Source: Neomegalonema perideroedes DSM 15528
GTDB taxonomy: Bacteria > Pseudomonadota > Alphaproteobacteria > Rhodobacterales > Rhodobacteraceae
Reading direction: 5' to 3'
Length of the DNA stretch: 64,000 nucleotides
NCBI RefSeq assembly: GCF_000374145.1
Contig: NZ_KB893662.1
Location: 1-64,000, forward strand
The notes beneath the pieces were generated by a model that was given only the letters and a program-made list of their open reading frames with translations, made no database searches and was not told the origin of the DNA. Below, piece after piece: positions 8,119-16,388 of this stretch; position 1 is the first letter of the stretch, and every line of letters begins with the position of its first letter. The position numbers and the translations under genes were made by a program.

Positions 8119-8144
8119 TATGAATATATGCACATGTGTTCATA
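8119..8144. promoter_or_regulatory. Candidate zinc-sensor operator
   Basis: Perfect 6-bp arms, TATGAA (8119-8124) and TTCATA (8139-8144), flank an AT-rich 14-bp centre containing CACATGTG. It lies 17 bp upstream of the CDF start codon. Known SmtB/CzrA operators are built from ATGAA...TTCAT half-sites, so this is the natural target of the CzrA-like protein. Confidence 0.6.
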
Positions 8145-8246
8145 TGTTTTTAGGACCGTCAACCCGAATTCCTAAAGCGACCAGAACAAGGCTTGAACGA
8201 CACCCGCTTTTCGCGTCATCTAACGGCCCCGAGCCGGAGCCGCCCC

Positions 8247-8816
8247 ATGCCCTCGCCCATCGTCTCCTTCCCGACCCTGATCCTCTCGCGCCTCTCCGCG
8301 CCCGCCCCGCTCGATTCCTTCGAGATCGCGACGGTGGAGGGTCGTCTCGTGCGGCTGGATTTCGGCGCCCTGAACGCGCCCGCCCTCGCGGCGCGCTTCG
8401 GCTCCAAGCCGGATGTCCGCCATGAGCCGCCCCCCGCCCCTGTCGCCGAGGCCCTCGCGGCTTGGCTGGAGGGGGATTTCGCCCCGGCTCAGGCTCTGGA
8501 GGCCGATATGCGCGGCACGCCCTTTCAGCTGCGCGTCTGGGCGGCTCTGCGCGAGATCCCGCCCGGCGAGACCCGCAGCTATCTTCAGATCGCCGAGCGG
8601 ATCGGCGCGCCCAAAAGCGTGAGGGCCGTCGGCGCGGCCAATGGGCGCAATCCGGTCAGCCTCGTGGTCCCCTGTCATCGGGTGATCGGGGCGGACGGCT
8701 CCATGACGGGCTATGGCGGCGGCCTGCCGCGCAAGATCTGGATGCTGGAGCATGAAGGCGCGCTGAAGCCCGCGCCGCAATCAGCGCCGGGAAGTCAGGG
8801 ATCGCTGTTCGGCTGA
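8247..8816 (+). CDS. ogt: Methylated-DNA--protein-cysteine S-methyltransferase (O6-alkylguanine repair)
   Basis: Suicide DNA repair protein that moves alkyl groups from O6-alkylguanine to its own cysteine. The active-site motif PCHRVIG is present with Cys143, preceded by the helix-turn-helix (AERIGAPKSVRAVGAANGRNP) that inserts into the DNA minor groove. The 189 residues starting at ATG 8247 fit the Ogt family; this start follows CCGGAG, whereas an upstream TTG at 8193 lacks a good site. The gene ends inside the 3' end of the convergent TetR gene (22-bp overlap). No Ada regulatory domain is fused, so it is probably expressed constitutively. Confidence 0.92.
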   Translation: MPSPIVSFPTLILSRLSAPAPLDSFEIATVEGRLVRLDFGALNAPALAARFGSKPDVRHEPPPAPVAEALAAWLEGDFAPAQALEADMRGTPFQLRVWAALREIPPGETRSYLQIAERIGAPKSVRAVGAANGRNPVSLVVPCHRVIGADGSMTGYGGGLPRKIWMLEHEGALKPAPQSAPGSQGSLFG

Positions 8817-9424
8817 CCGCTCCGCGGCCTCGGGCGGATTCCGTCGAGGATCAGCTTTTTCGCCGCTTCGAGATGCGGTTGGGGCTCCGTCTCGCGGCGC
8901 CCGCCGAAGGCCCGCCGCCAGACCAGCAGCAACAAAGCCGGAGCGCAGAGCAATTCCGGAAAGGCGCGCAGAGGCGCGGCGGATTCGCTCGCGCCGGAGG
9001 CTTCTTGCAGCCGCGTCAGCAAAGGCCCGAGGCAGCGTTGGAAATTGGCGTCGGCGGCTTCGGGGAAGCGCCCGCCCTCGGCGATGAGCAGCAGCAGCAT
9101 CCGCCCGACGCGCGAGTCGGCGGTGAGGTCGTAGAAATAATCCAGAGCCGCCTCCGCCAGAGCCGCTTCTTCTTTCGGCGCCTCCGCCAGAAAGACCGCG
9201 AGCCGCGCGCCCATCTCCTTGGAGAAGGCTTCGCTCATGGCGAGGAAGACCGCCTCTTTGGTGGGGAAATAGACGTAGATCGTGCCTTTGGTCACGCCTG
9301 CGCGGCGCGCCACGTCCTCCAGCCGCGCGGCGACGAAGCCCTTTTCAGAGAATTCTTCGAAGGCCGCCTCCAGAATCTCGCCGGGACGTTCGGCTTTGCG
9401 GCGGGCGCGCGGACGGGCCGTCAT
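8795..9424 (-). CDS. TetR-family transcriptional regulator of the RND efflux operon
   Basis: A 209-residue repressor. The N-terminal helix-turn-helix (LEDVARRAGVTKGTIYVYF) is a clear TetR signature, and the rest is a helical ligand-binding domain. The start at 9424 is preferred over 9478 because AGGGAG lies just upstream and the protein then begins near the DNA-binding domain. It is divergent from the RND adaptor gene at 9572, and a strong dyad lies in the 147-bp gap, so it most likely represses both the pump and itself. It overlaps the convergent ogt gene by 22 bp. Confidence 0.88.
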   Translation of the reverse strand: MTARPRARRKAERPGEILEAAFEEFSEKGFVAARLEDVARRAGVTKGTIYVYFPTKEAVFLAMSEAFSKEMGARLAVFLAEAPKEEAALAEAALDYFYDLTADSRVGRMLLLLIAEGGRFPEAADANFQRCLGPLLTRLQEASGASESAAPLRAFPELLCAPALLLLVWRRAFGGRRETEPQPHLEAAKKLILDGIRPRPRSGQPNSDP

Positions 9425-9511
9425 GGCGTCTCCCTGACTTTGGGTTTGAGATGCGGCGGGCAGCGGAATGCTGCGCATGCGAAGGAGTCGCGCCGACTTG
9501 GACGAAAATAC

Positions 9512-9535
9512 TATTGACTGACTGGTGAGTCAATA
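9512..9535. promoter_or_regulatory. Candidate TetR operator
   Basis: Perfect inverted repeat with arms TATTGACT (9512-9519) and AGTCAATA (9528-9535) separated by GACTGGTG. It is centred between the divergent TetR and RND adaptor genes. Arm and spacer sizes fit a TetR-dimer site, and the left arm overlaps a plausible TTGACT -35 element. Confidence 0.7.
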
Positions 9536-9571
9536 ATAACCTCCGCGCGCCCCTCTCCGAAAGGTTCCTCC

Positions 9572-10660
9572 GTGACGCAGCGTCCGCCTTCGCTTTCGCG
9601 CATCGCGTTTTGCGCGATTCTCGCGACGACCCTGAGCGGCTGTTTCGAGCAGCCCCCTCCTCCGCCCAAAATCCACGTCGCGGTCTCGGTGCAGACCGCG
9701 CGCTCAGACGACGTGGCCCAGACCGTGCGCATCGCCGGCGCCATGGAGGCGCGCAGCACCACCTCGCTCGGCTTCCGGGTGGGCGGACGGGTGGTCTCGC
9801 GCGCCGCCGACGTCGGCGACCGGGTGCGCGCCGGTCAGGAGCTGGCGCGGCTCGATCCGCAGATCCTCGACGCGGACGCGGCGTCGGCTCAGGCGGGATT
9901 GGCCGCCGCCGAAGCGCAGATCCGTCAGGCGACCGCCGATTTCGAGCGGCAGGACGCCCTGCTCGCCCGCGGCTTCACCACGCGGCGCGACCATGAGGCC
10001 GCTTTGGAGGCTCTGCGCCGCGCGCAGGCCTCGCGCGAGGCCCTGAGGGCGCAGCTCTCCATAGCCCGCGATCAGGCGGCCCAAACCATCCTCGTCGCGC
10101 CGGTCTCCGGTGTGATCTCGGATCGTCAGATCGAGGTGGGGCAAGTGCTCGCGGCGGCTCAGACGGCCTTCACCCTCGTCTCGGACGGCCCCATGGACGC
10201 CGTCTTCGACGCGCCGGAGGCGGCTTTGCGCATGGCGCTCATGGGGGCGCCGGTGAAGATCTCGCTTCTGGACGATCCGACCGTGACGGCGGAGGGCCGC
10301 ATTCGTCAGGTCGCCCCCGGCGTGGACGCCAAAGGCGCCGTGCAGGTGAAGGTCGGCGTGGAGAAGCCGGCCGCCGCCATGAAGCCCGGCGCGCCGGTGG
10401 TGGGCGAAATGAATCTCGAGCCGCATCCTTTCGTGATCCTGCCTTCCTCGGCGCTCTATTCGGACGGCGGGCTTCCGGCGGTCTGGATCGCGGCGGGCGA
10501 CTCCACCGTGACTTTGCGGCGCGTGGAGGTCGAGCGCTATGAAACCGGCCGCGTCGCCGTCCGGAGCGGAATCGCGCCGGGCGAGCGGGTGGTGACGGCG
10601 GGCGGGCAATTCCTGCGGTCCGGGCAGCAAGTCGAGATCATGTCTGGGGGCGGATCATGA
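9572..10660 (+). CDS. RND efflux periplasmic adaptor lipoprotein, first copy
   Basis: Membrane fusion protein (HlyD/AcrA-like) linking an inner membrane RND pump to an outer membrane channel. A lipoprotein signal ends at LSGC (Cys24). A biotinyl-lipoyl half-motif (VGDRVRAGQELARLDPQ), a coiled-coil hairpin with repeated AAEAQIRQATADFERQ-type heptads, and beta-barrel domains follow. The start is GTG at 9572. The gene overlaps the second adaptor by 4 bp (ATGA at 10657), and the pump follows with the same overlap. No TolC-type channel gene is nearby. Confidence 0.9.
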   Translation: MTQRPPSLSRIAFCAILATTLSGCFEQPPPPPKIHVAVSVQTARSDDVAQTVRIAGAMEARSTTSLGFRVGGRVVSRAADVGDRVRAGQELARLDPQILDADAASAQAGLAAAEAQIRQATADFERQDALLARGFTTRRDHEAALEALRRAQASREALRAQLSIARDQAAQTILVAPVSGVISDRQIEVGQVLAAAQTAFTLVSDGPMDAVFDAPEAALRMALMGAPVKISLLDDPTVTAEGRIRQVAPGVDAKGAVQVKVGVEKPAAAMKPGAPVVGEMNLEPHPFVILPSSALYSDGGLPAVWIAAGDSTVTLRRVEVERYETGRVAVRSGIAPGERVVTAGGQFLRSGQQVEIMSGGGS

Positions 10661-11748
10661 AGCGGATTCTTCTGGCGCTCTGCGCGCTGGCTTTTCTCGC
10701 GGCCTGCGGCGAGAGCGAAAGCAAGGCTCCGCCGCCGGAGCCGCCGCCGCGTCCGGCGCTGACGCTGGTCGTTCAGCCCGAGGGGGCTTCTCTGGAGAAG
10801 TTCCCCGGCTCGATCGAGGCGCGTTCGCAGGCGGCCCTCGCCTTTCCGCTCATCGGGCGGATGACCGAGCGCCGCGTCGAGGTCGGGGATTCCGTGCGGC
10901 GCGGCCAGAGGCTCGCGGCGCTGGACCCCCTGCCCTATCGGCTGGCGGTGGAGGCGGCGCGCTCTTCTCTGGAGGGCGCGCGGGCGCATCTCGATCAGGC
11001 GCGGGGCGCGGAATCCCGCGCGGCGGCTCTGGTGCGGGGGCGCGTGGCGGCGCAGGCTTCGCTCGACGCCGCCCGCCTTGGGCGCGAGGCCGCCGAATCC
11101 TCGGTCTCGCAAGCCGCCGCGACCTTGGCCAAGGCTCAGGAGCAGCTGGATCAGAGCGTGCTCTTCGCGCAATCCGACGGAGTCGTCACCGCCGTGCAGG
11201 CCGATCCCGGCCAGACGGTGCAGGCCGGACAGGCGATCGTGACCGTCTCCGACCTGCGCCGCCTTGAGGCGGTGGTGGATCTGCCCGAGGAGGCGGCGCG
11301 GCGTCTGGCGGTCGGGGCGGCTTTCGAGATCCGGCTGCGCGCCGATCCCTCGGCGACGGCGCAGGCGAAGATCCGCGAGATCGCGCCTCAGGCCGATTCC
11401 GCCAGCCGGACCCGCCGCGCGCGTCTGGCTCTGGAGAACGCGCCGCCGGGCGCTTTCTGGTCGGGGGTGCTGATCGACGCTCTGCCGCAGGGAGCGGCGC
11501 ATGCGGAGGCTCCGGGCTTCGCGCTGCCCCTCTCCGCGATTCAGGGACAGGGCGCGGGGACTCGGGTCTGGGTGGTGAATCCGGCGGATTCCACCGTCTC
11601 GCCGCGCGCGGTGCGGGTCGCGCCGCTGGACGACAAGCGCGCGCGCGTTCTGGAGGGGCTGACGGCGGGAGAGCGCGTTGTGGTCTCCGGCGTCCATAGT
11701 CTGGAGCCGGGCCGCAAGGTCCGCGTCGAAGAGGGAGCGCCGCGATGA
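10657..11748 (+). CDS. RND efflux periplasmic adaptor lipoprotein, second copy
   Basis: A second, divergent membrane fusion protein in the same operon. A lipobox LAAC gives Cys17 as the lipidation site. The lipoyl half-motif (VGDSVRRGQRLAALDPLPY), a long alanine-rich coiled-coil and a barrel domain are present, in 363 residues. Overlaps of 4 bp with both neighbours show tight co-translation. Two different adaptors with one pump recall the TriABC system of Pseudomonas aeruginosa, in which both adaptors are required; that comparison is from architecture, not alignment. Confidence 0.9.
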   Translation: MKRILLALCALAFLAACGESESKAPPPEPPPRPALTLVVQPEGASLEKFPGSIEARSQAALAFPLIGRMTERRVEVGDSVRRGQRLAALDPLPYRLAVEAARSSLEGARAHLDQARGAESRAAALVRGRVAAQASLDAARLGREAAESSVSQAAATLAKAQEQLDQSVLFAQSDGVVTAVQADPGQTVQAGQAIVTVSDLRRLEAVVDLPEEAARRLAVGAAFEIRLRADPSATAQAKIREIAPQADSASRTRRARLALENAPPGAFWSGVLIDALPQGAAHAEAPGFALPLSAIQGQGAGTRVWVVNPADSTVSPRAVRVAPLDDKRARVLEGLTAGERVVVSGVHSLEPGRKVRVEEGAPR

Positions 11749-14700
11749 GCGCGCAGCAGAAATTCAATCTGTCGGACTGGGCGCTGCATCATCGCGCTTT
11801 GGTCTGGTATTTCATGATCGTGGCGAGCCTCGCGGGGATTCTGGCCTATATGAATCTCGGCCGCGAGGAGGATCCGAGCTTCACCATCAAGACCATGCTG
11901 ATTCAGGCCAACTGGCCCGGCGCCACGGTGGAGCAGACCCTCGAACAGGTGACGGAGCGCATCGAGCGCCGCCTTGAGGCCCTGCCCGAGCTGGATTTCA
12001 GCCGCAGCATGACCACCCCCGGCCAGACGGTGATCTTCGTCAATCTGAACGATTCCGTCAAAGGCCCACAGGTGCCGCAGGCCTTCGCGAAGCTCCGCAA
12101 CTCCATCGGCGACATTCGCGGCCAATTGCCCGACGGCGTGGTCGGCCCCTTCTTCAACGACGATTTCGGCGACGTCTACGGCAATATCTACGCCTTCACC
12201 GCCGACGGGCTCGACTGGCGCCAGCTCCGCGACCATGTGGACGACGTGCGCGTGCAGCTGCTCGGGGTGCCCAACGTCGGCAAGATCGAGCTGATCGGCG
12301 CGCAGGACGAAGCGATCTATCTCGAATTCTCCACCCGGCGCATGGCGGCCTTAGGGCTGGATCAGAACCAGATCATCCAGAGCCTGCAGGCGCAGAACGC
12401 CGTGACTCCCTCCGGCGTGGTGGAGGCCGGTCCTCAGCGGGTGAGCATCCGCGTGTCGGGCGGCTTCGTCTCCGAGGATTCCCTGCGCGAGGTGAATCTG
12501 CGCGTCGGCGGGCGCTTCCTGCGGCTCGGCGACGTGGCGACCGTGACGCGGGGGCCCGTCGATCCCCCCTCCTCCGTCTTCCGCTTCGACGGCGAACCGG
12601 CCATCGGGCTCGGGGTGGGCATGAAGGCGGGCGCCAATCTTCTGGAGTTCGGCGAGGCCCTGCACGCCGAGATGGCGCGCATCGTCCAGAATCTGCCGCT
12701 CGGCGTGGAGGCCCATCTGGTGGCCGATCAGCCGGTGGTGGTCGAGGAGGCGGTGGGCGGCTTCCTGAAGGCGCTCTTCGAGGCGGTGGCCTTCGTGCTG
12801 CTGGTCAGTCTGGTCAGCCTCGGGCTGAGGGCGGGTCTGGTGGTGGCGATCTCGATTCCGCTGGTGCTGGGCGTCACCTTCCTGTCGATGCAATATCTCG
12901 ACATCTCGCTTCAGCGCATTTCGCTGGGCGCGCTGATCATCGCGCTCGGCCTGCTGGTCGACGACGCCATGATCGCCGTGGAGATGATGGTGGCCCGGCT
13001 GGAGGCGGGCGACCCCCTGCCCGTCGCCGCGACCCATGTCTACGCCCATACCGCTTTCCCGATGCTCACCGGCACCTTGGCGACGGTGGCGGGCTTCATG
13101 CCCATCGGCCTCAACGACAGCATGTCGGGGGAATACACCCATTCGCTTTTCGTGGTGATCGCGGTGGCGCTGATCGTCTCCTGGGTGGTGGCGGTGCTCT
13201 TCGTGCCGCTGCTCGGCGTGACCATCCTGCCGAATAAGCTCAAGAAGCACGCCGAGCATAAAGGCTTCCTCGCCCGGATCTTCGGCGGCCTGCTGCGTCT
13301 GGCGATGCGCTTTCGCTGGCTGACCATCCTCACGACGATTCTGGCTTTCTGCGGCGCGGTCTTTCTGATGCGCTTCGTGGAGCAGGCCTTCTTCCCGGCC
13401 TCCGACCGGCCGGAGCTGATCGTGGACATGTCTTTGCCGCATGGCTCCTCCTTCGCGGCGACTCAGGCGCGGATGGATCAGCTGGAGAGCCATTTGAAGG
13501 GCGATCCCGACGTGGCCTCATGGAGCAGCTACGTCGGCCAGACGGCCATGCGCTTCGTGCTCTCCTTCGACGTTCTGCCCGCCACGCCCGCCTTCGGGCA
13601 ATCGGTGATCATCGCCAAGGACGTGGAGGCGCGGGACCGGCTGCGCGCGCGGCTGCAGGCTCTGGCGCGCAAGGACTTCGTGGGCGTGGACATGCAGATC
13701 AAGCTGCTGCCCCTCGGCCCCCCCGCCGGACGCCCGGTGCAATATCGCCTGAGCGGCCCCGACATTCAGATTCTGCGCGGTCTGGCGCGGGATCTCGCCA
13801 ACGTCGTCGAGAGCCATCCGCGCGTCTACGACGTCGGATTCGACTGGATGGAGGCCGCCCTCCGCCTGACCGTTCAGGTGGATCAGGAGAAGGCGCGCCA
13901 GCTGGGGATCTCCTCTCAGACGGTGGCGGGGATTCTGCAAGGCGTGGTCGGGGGCGTTCCCGTCACCCAGCTGCGCGACGACGTGTATGCGATCGACGTG
14001 ATCTCCCGGGCGGAGGACGACGAACGCGGCTCTCTGGAGACCCTCCAGAACCTGCAGATCGCCACGGGAGACGGCGGCTCCATTCCGCTCTCCGCGGTGG
14101 CGAGCTTCTCCTACGGCCTTGAGCAGCCGGTGGTTTGGCGGCGCTCGCGCGTGCCGACCATCACGGTTCAGGGCGGCGTGCTCGATTCGACCCAGCCGAC
14201 CACCATCGTGCAGGAGCTCACGCCGAAGATCGAAGCCTTCGCGGCCTCTCTGCCGACCGGCTACCGGATTTCGGTGGCGGGCCCCGTCGAGGAGAGCGCC
14301 AAGGCGCAAGGCCCCATCGCGGCGGTGGTGCCGCTGATGCTGCTGACCATGGCCACGGTGCTCATGATCCAGCTTCAGAGCTTCAGCCGCCTGTTCTTGG
14401 TCTTCTCCGTGGCGCCCTTGGCGGTGATCGGCGTGGCGCCTGCGCTGCTGATCACCAATTCGCCGATGGGCTTCGTGGCGATCCTCGGCATTCTGGCGCT
14501 GGCGGGCATCCTCATCCGCAATTCGGTGATCCTGATCATGCAGATCGAGGAGCTGCGCGCCCATGGAGACGATCCATGGACGGCGGTGATCGAAGCCACC
14601 GAGCACCGCATGCGCCCGATCATGCTGACCGCCGTGGCGGCGACTCTGGCGCTCTACCCCATCGCGCATCAGGGCTTCTGGGGTCCGATGGCCTATTCGA

Positions 14701-14885
14701 TGATGGGCGGCATCATGGCGGGCACAATCCTGACGCTGCTGTTCCTGCCCGCGCTTTACGTGACCTGGTTCCGGATCCGGCCCCTCGCGCCGCCCCCTCC
14801 CCCGCCTCCGGCCGAGCCTCCGCCTGCGCCGCTTGCGGAGGAAGCCGCGTCCCCGGCGCCTCCGGCCCCGCTCGCGATCTCCTGA
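11745..14885 (+). CDS. RND-family inner membrane efflux pump
   Basis: Proton-driven hydrophobe/amphiphile efflux (HAE) transporter of 1046 residues, the usual AcrB-like size. It has the two-fold repeat of a transmembrane helix, a large periplasmic loop and a helical bundle. The transmembrane-4 proton relay is visible in LLVDDAMIAVEMM. The C-terminus ends in a proline/alanine-rich tail (PPPPPPAEPPPAPL) that is longer than usual. The gene follows two adaptors, is probably under the divergent TetR regulator, and is closed by a strong terminator. Substrates cannot be predicted from the sequence. Confidence 0.93.
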   Translation: MSAQQKFNLSDWALHHRALVWYFMIVASLAGILAYMNLGREEDPSFTIKTMLIQANWPGATVEQTLEQVTERIERRLEALPELDFSRSMTTPGQTVIFVNLNDSVKGPQVPQAFAKLRNSIGDIRGQLPDGVVGPFFNDDFGDVYGNIYAFTADGLDWRQLRDHVDDVRVQLLGVPNVGKIELIGAQDEAIYLEFSTRRMAALGLDQNQIIQSLQAQNAVTPSGVVEAGPQRVSIRVSGGFVSEDSLREVNLRVGGRFLRLGDVATVTRGPVDPPSSVFRFDGEPAIGLGVGMKAGANLLEFGEALHAEMARIVQNLPLGVEAHLVADQPVVVEEAVGGFLKALFEAVAFVLLVSLVSLGLRAGLVVAISIPLVLGVTFLSMQYLDISLQRISLGALIIALGLLVDDAMIAVEMMVARLEAGDPLPVAATHVYAHTAFPMLTGTLATVAGFMPIGLNDSMSGEYTHSLFVVIAVALIVSWVVAVLFVPLLGVTILPNKLKKHAEHKGFLARIFGGLLRLAMRFRWLTILTTILAFCGAVFLMRFVEQAFFPASDRPELIVDMSLPHGSSFAATQARMDQLESHLKGDPDVASWSSYVGQTAMRFVLSFDVLPATPAFGQSVIIAKDVEARDRLRARLQALARKDFVGVDMQIKLLPLGPPAGRPVQYRLSGPDIQILRGLARDLANVVESHPRVYDVGFDWMEAALRLTVQVDQEKARQLGISSQTVAGILQGVVGGVPVTQLRDDVYAIDVISRAEDDERGSLETLQNLQIATGDGGSIPLSAVASFSYGLEQPVVWRRSRVPTITVQGGVLDSTQPTTIVQELTPKIEAFAASLPTGYRISVAGPVEESAKAQGPIAAVVPLMLLTMATVLMIQLQSFSRLFLVFSVAPLAVIGVAPALLITNSPMGFVAILGILALAGILIRNSVILIMQIEELRAHGDDPWTAVIEATEHRMRPIMLTAVAATLALYPIAHQGFWGPMAYSMMGGIMAGTILTLLFLPALYVTWFRIRPLAPPPPPPPAEPPPAPLAEEAASPAPPAPLAIS

Positions 14886-14913
14886 AGCCGCGCCGGAAAG
14901 CGAGGCGACGGCG

Positions 14914-14945
14914 GACCCCCCGGCCCATGGCCGGGGGGTCTTTGT
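14914..14945 (+). terminator. Rho-independent terminator of the RND operon
   Basis: A perfect 12-bp stem (GACCCCCCGGCC at 14914-14925 and its complement at 14929-14940) with a 3-nt loop is followed by TTTGT. It lies 29 bp after the pump stop codon and separates the efflux operon from parAB. Confidence 0.85.
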
Positions 14946-14972
14946 CATCCCGGGGTCGGAGCGGCCTGAGGC

Positions 14973-14986
14973 GTCCCCGCGGGGAC
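14973..14986. promoter_or_regulatory. Candidate parS site 1 (upstream of parA)
   Basis: The 14-bp perfect palindrome GTCCCCGCGGGGAC lies 104 bp before the parA start codon. Identical copies occur inside parA (16068) and parB (16460) and were not noticed elsewhere in the window. It shares the central C-N-GC-N-G pattern of repABC-type parS sites. Confidence 0.65.
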
Positions 14987-15089
14987 ATGCCGGGCCCTGA
15001 GAAAAGAGCGTTGCCTTTTCACCCGAAACGCAAATAATCGCGAATCAGCGATTTGCGTTCCCCAGCCCTAGATTCCGAGGCCCGCCCCG

Positions 15090-16388
15090 ATGTTCACCCA
15101 TGAGGATTTGAGCCGTCTTCAGAGCCAATCGCTCAAGCTTCAGGGCTGGATTCGGCAGCAGACCTTCTCCCCGCAGATGGTCAAGACCCTGCGCCGCTTT
15201 TCGAGCTGGGAGCTTGGGGAGTTGATCCTCAAGGCGAATCCCTCGACCCTGCGGGGACGCATGATGGCCGATCCGAGCCTGCCCGCCGGGCTGGTGGAGG
15301 AGGAGGGCCGTCAGCGCTGGTACAGCCTCGAAGAGATCAACGAATTGCGCCGTCGGCTGAGGATCGGCAAGAAAACGCTGATGCCTCCCCGCCCCGCCGG
15401 AAAACGCGCTTTGCGGGCGGCGGTGGCGAATTTCAAAGGCGGCGCGGGGAAATCCACCGTGGCGCTGCATTTCGCCCACGCCGCCGCGCTCGACGGCTAT
15501 CGGGTGCTGGCGGTGGATTTCGATCCTCAGGCGACGCTCTCCCACGCCATGGGCCTCACCGAGGTTTCGGAGGAGCATACGGTCTGGGGCGTCATGGCCC
15601 GCGACCTCATCCGCGAGACGGAGCGGCTCAACGCCGTGCCCACGGGCGCCGAGAGCGGCGCGGCTCTGCCGAAACGCCGCCTGCCCTCCTCTCTGATGGA
15701 TCTTGGTCTCGGCGAATTGCGCACGCAAGACTTCATCCGGCCGACCTGCTGGCCGACCATCGACATGATCCCCTCCTGCGCCAATTCCGCCTTCGTGGAG
15801 TTCGCTTCGGCGCAATACCGGCATCTCAATCCGGAATGGTCCTTTTACGCCGCCGTCTCGCGCTATCTCGACAGCCTCGCGCCGGACGCCTACGACCTCG
15901 TGATCTTCGATTGTCCGCCCGCCATCGGCTATCAGTCGATGAACGCGGTCTTCGCCGCCGACATGCTCTATATCCCCTCGGGGCCGGGCTATTGGGAATA
16001 TGATTCGACCACCTCCTTCATCGGGCAATTGGCGGAGGCGCTCGGCGATCTCGCCGCCGCGCCCGTCGTCCCCGCGGGGACGCCCCCGGTGAAGGAGTTC
16101 CTCGACGTCCGCTTTCTGCTCACCCGCTTTGAGGCGAACAACGATCTCCATCGCGCCATGGACGCCGCCTTCCGCAAAGTCTTCGGCGAGCGCGTGGCGG
16201 AGAACCAGATCGAGATGACCCGCGCCGTCGAGCAATCGGGGCGCTTCCTCTCGTCGATCTATGAAATCGACTATCGCAGCATGACGCGCGAGACATGGCG
16301 GCGCGCGCGCGCCTCCTTCGACCGGGCTTATGAGGAATTCCGCGGCTACGCGCTCGCCGCATGGGAGAAGCTGGAGGAATCGCCATGA
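15090..16388 (+). CDS. parA: ParA-type partition ATPase (RepABC RepA-like)
   Basis: Partition ATPase of 432 residues that would move ParB-parS complexes over the nucleoid. It has an N-terminal extension of about 100 residues with a DNA-binding-like segment (YSLEEINELRRRL), as in the RepA proteins of RepABC plasmids. The deviant Walker A box, FKGGAGKS, is at 115-122, and the Walker A' region AVDFDPQATLSHAMGL follows. A short proline/alanine-rich insert (APVVPAGTPPV) near residue 327 is encoded by a copy of the 14-bp palindrome. The stop overlaps the parB start by 4 bp. No repC follows the pair. Confidence 0.92.
   Translation: MFTHEDLSRLQSQSLKLQGWIRQQTFSPQMVKTLRRFSSWELGELILKANPSTLRGRMMADPSLPAGLVEEEGRQRWYSLEEINELRRRLRIGKKTLMPPRPAGKRALRAAVANFKGGAGKSTVALHFAHAAALDGYRVLAVDFDPQATLSHAMGLTEVSEEHTVWGVMARDLIRETERLNAVPTGAESGAALPKRRLPSSLMDLGLGELRTQDFIRPTCWPTIDMIPSCANSAFVEFASAQYRHLNPEWSFYAAVSRYLDSLAPDAYDLVIFDCPPAIGYQSMNAVFAADMLYIPSGPGYWEYDSTTSFIGQLAEALGDLAAAPVVPAGTPPVKEFLDVRFLLTRFEANNDLHRAMDAAFRKVFGERVAENQIEMTRAVEQSGRFLSSIYEIDYRSMTRETWRRARASFDRAYEEFRGYALAAWEKLEESP
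16068..16081. promoter_or_regulatory. Candidate parS site 2 (inside parA)
   Basis: GTCCCCGCGGGGAC, identical to the copies at 14973 and 16460. Here it codes in frame for Val-Pro-Ala-Gly-Thr, starting at ParA residue 327, in a low-complexity insert that probably tolerates the site. Confidence 0.62.

Noticed and set aside
13518-14948. Minus-strand frame of 476 codons opposite the RND pump
   Set aside because: Antisense shadow of the pump gene, low complexity, no recognisable domain.
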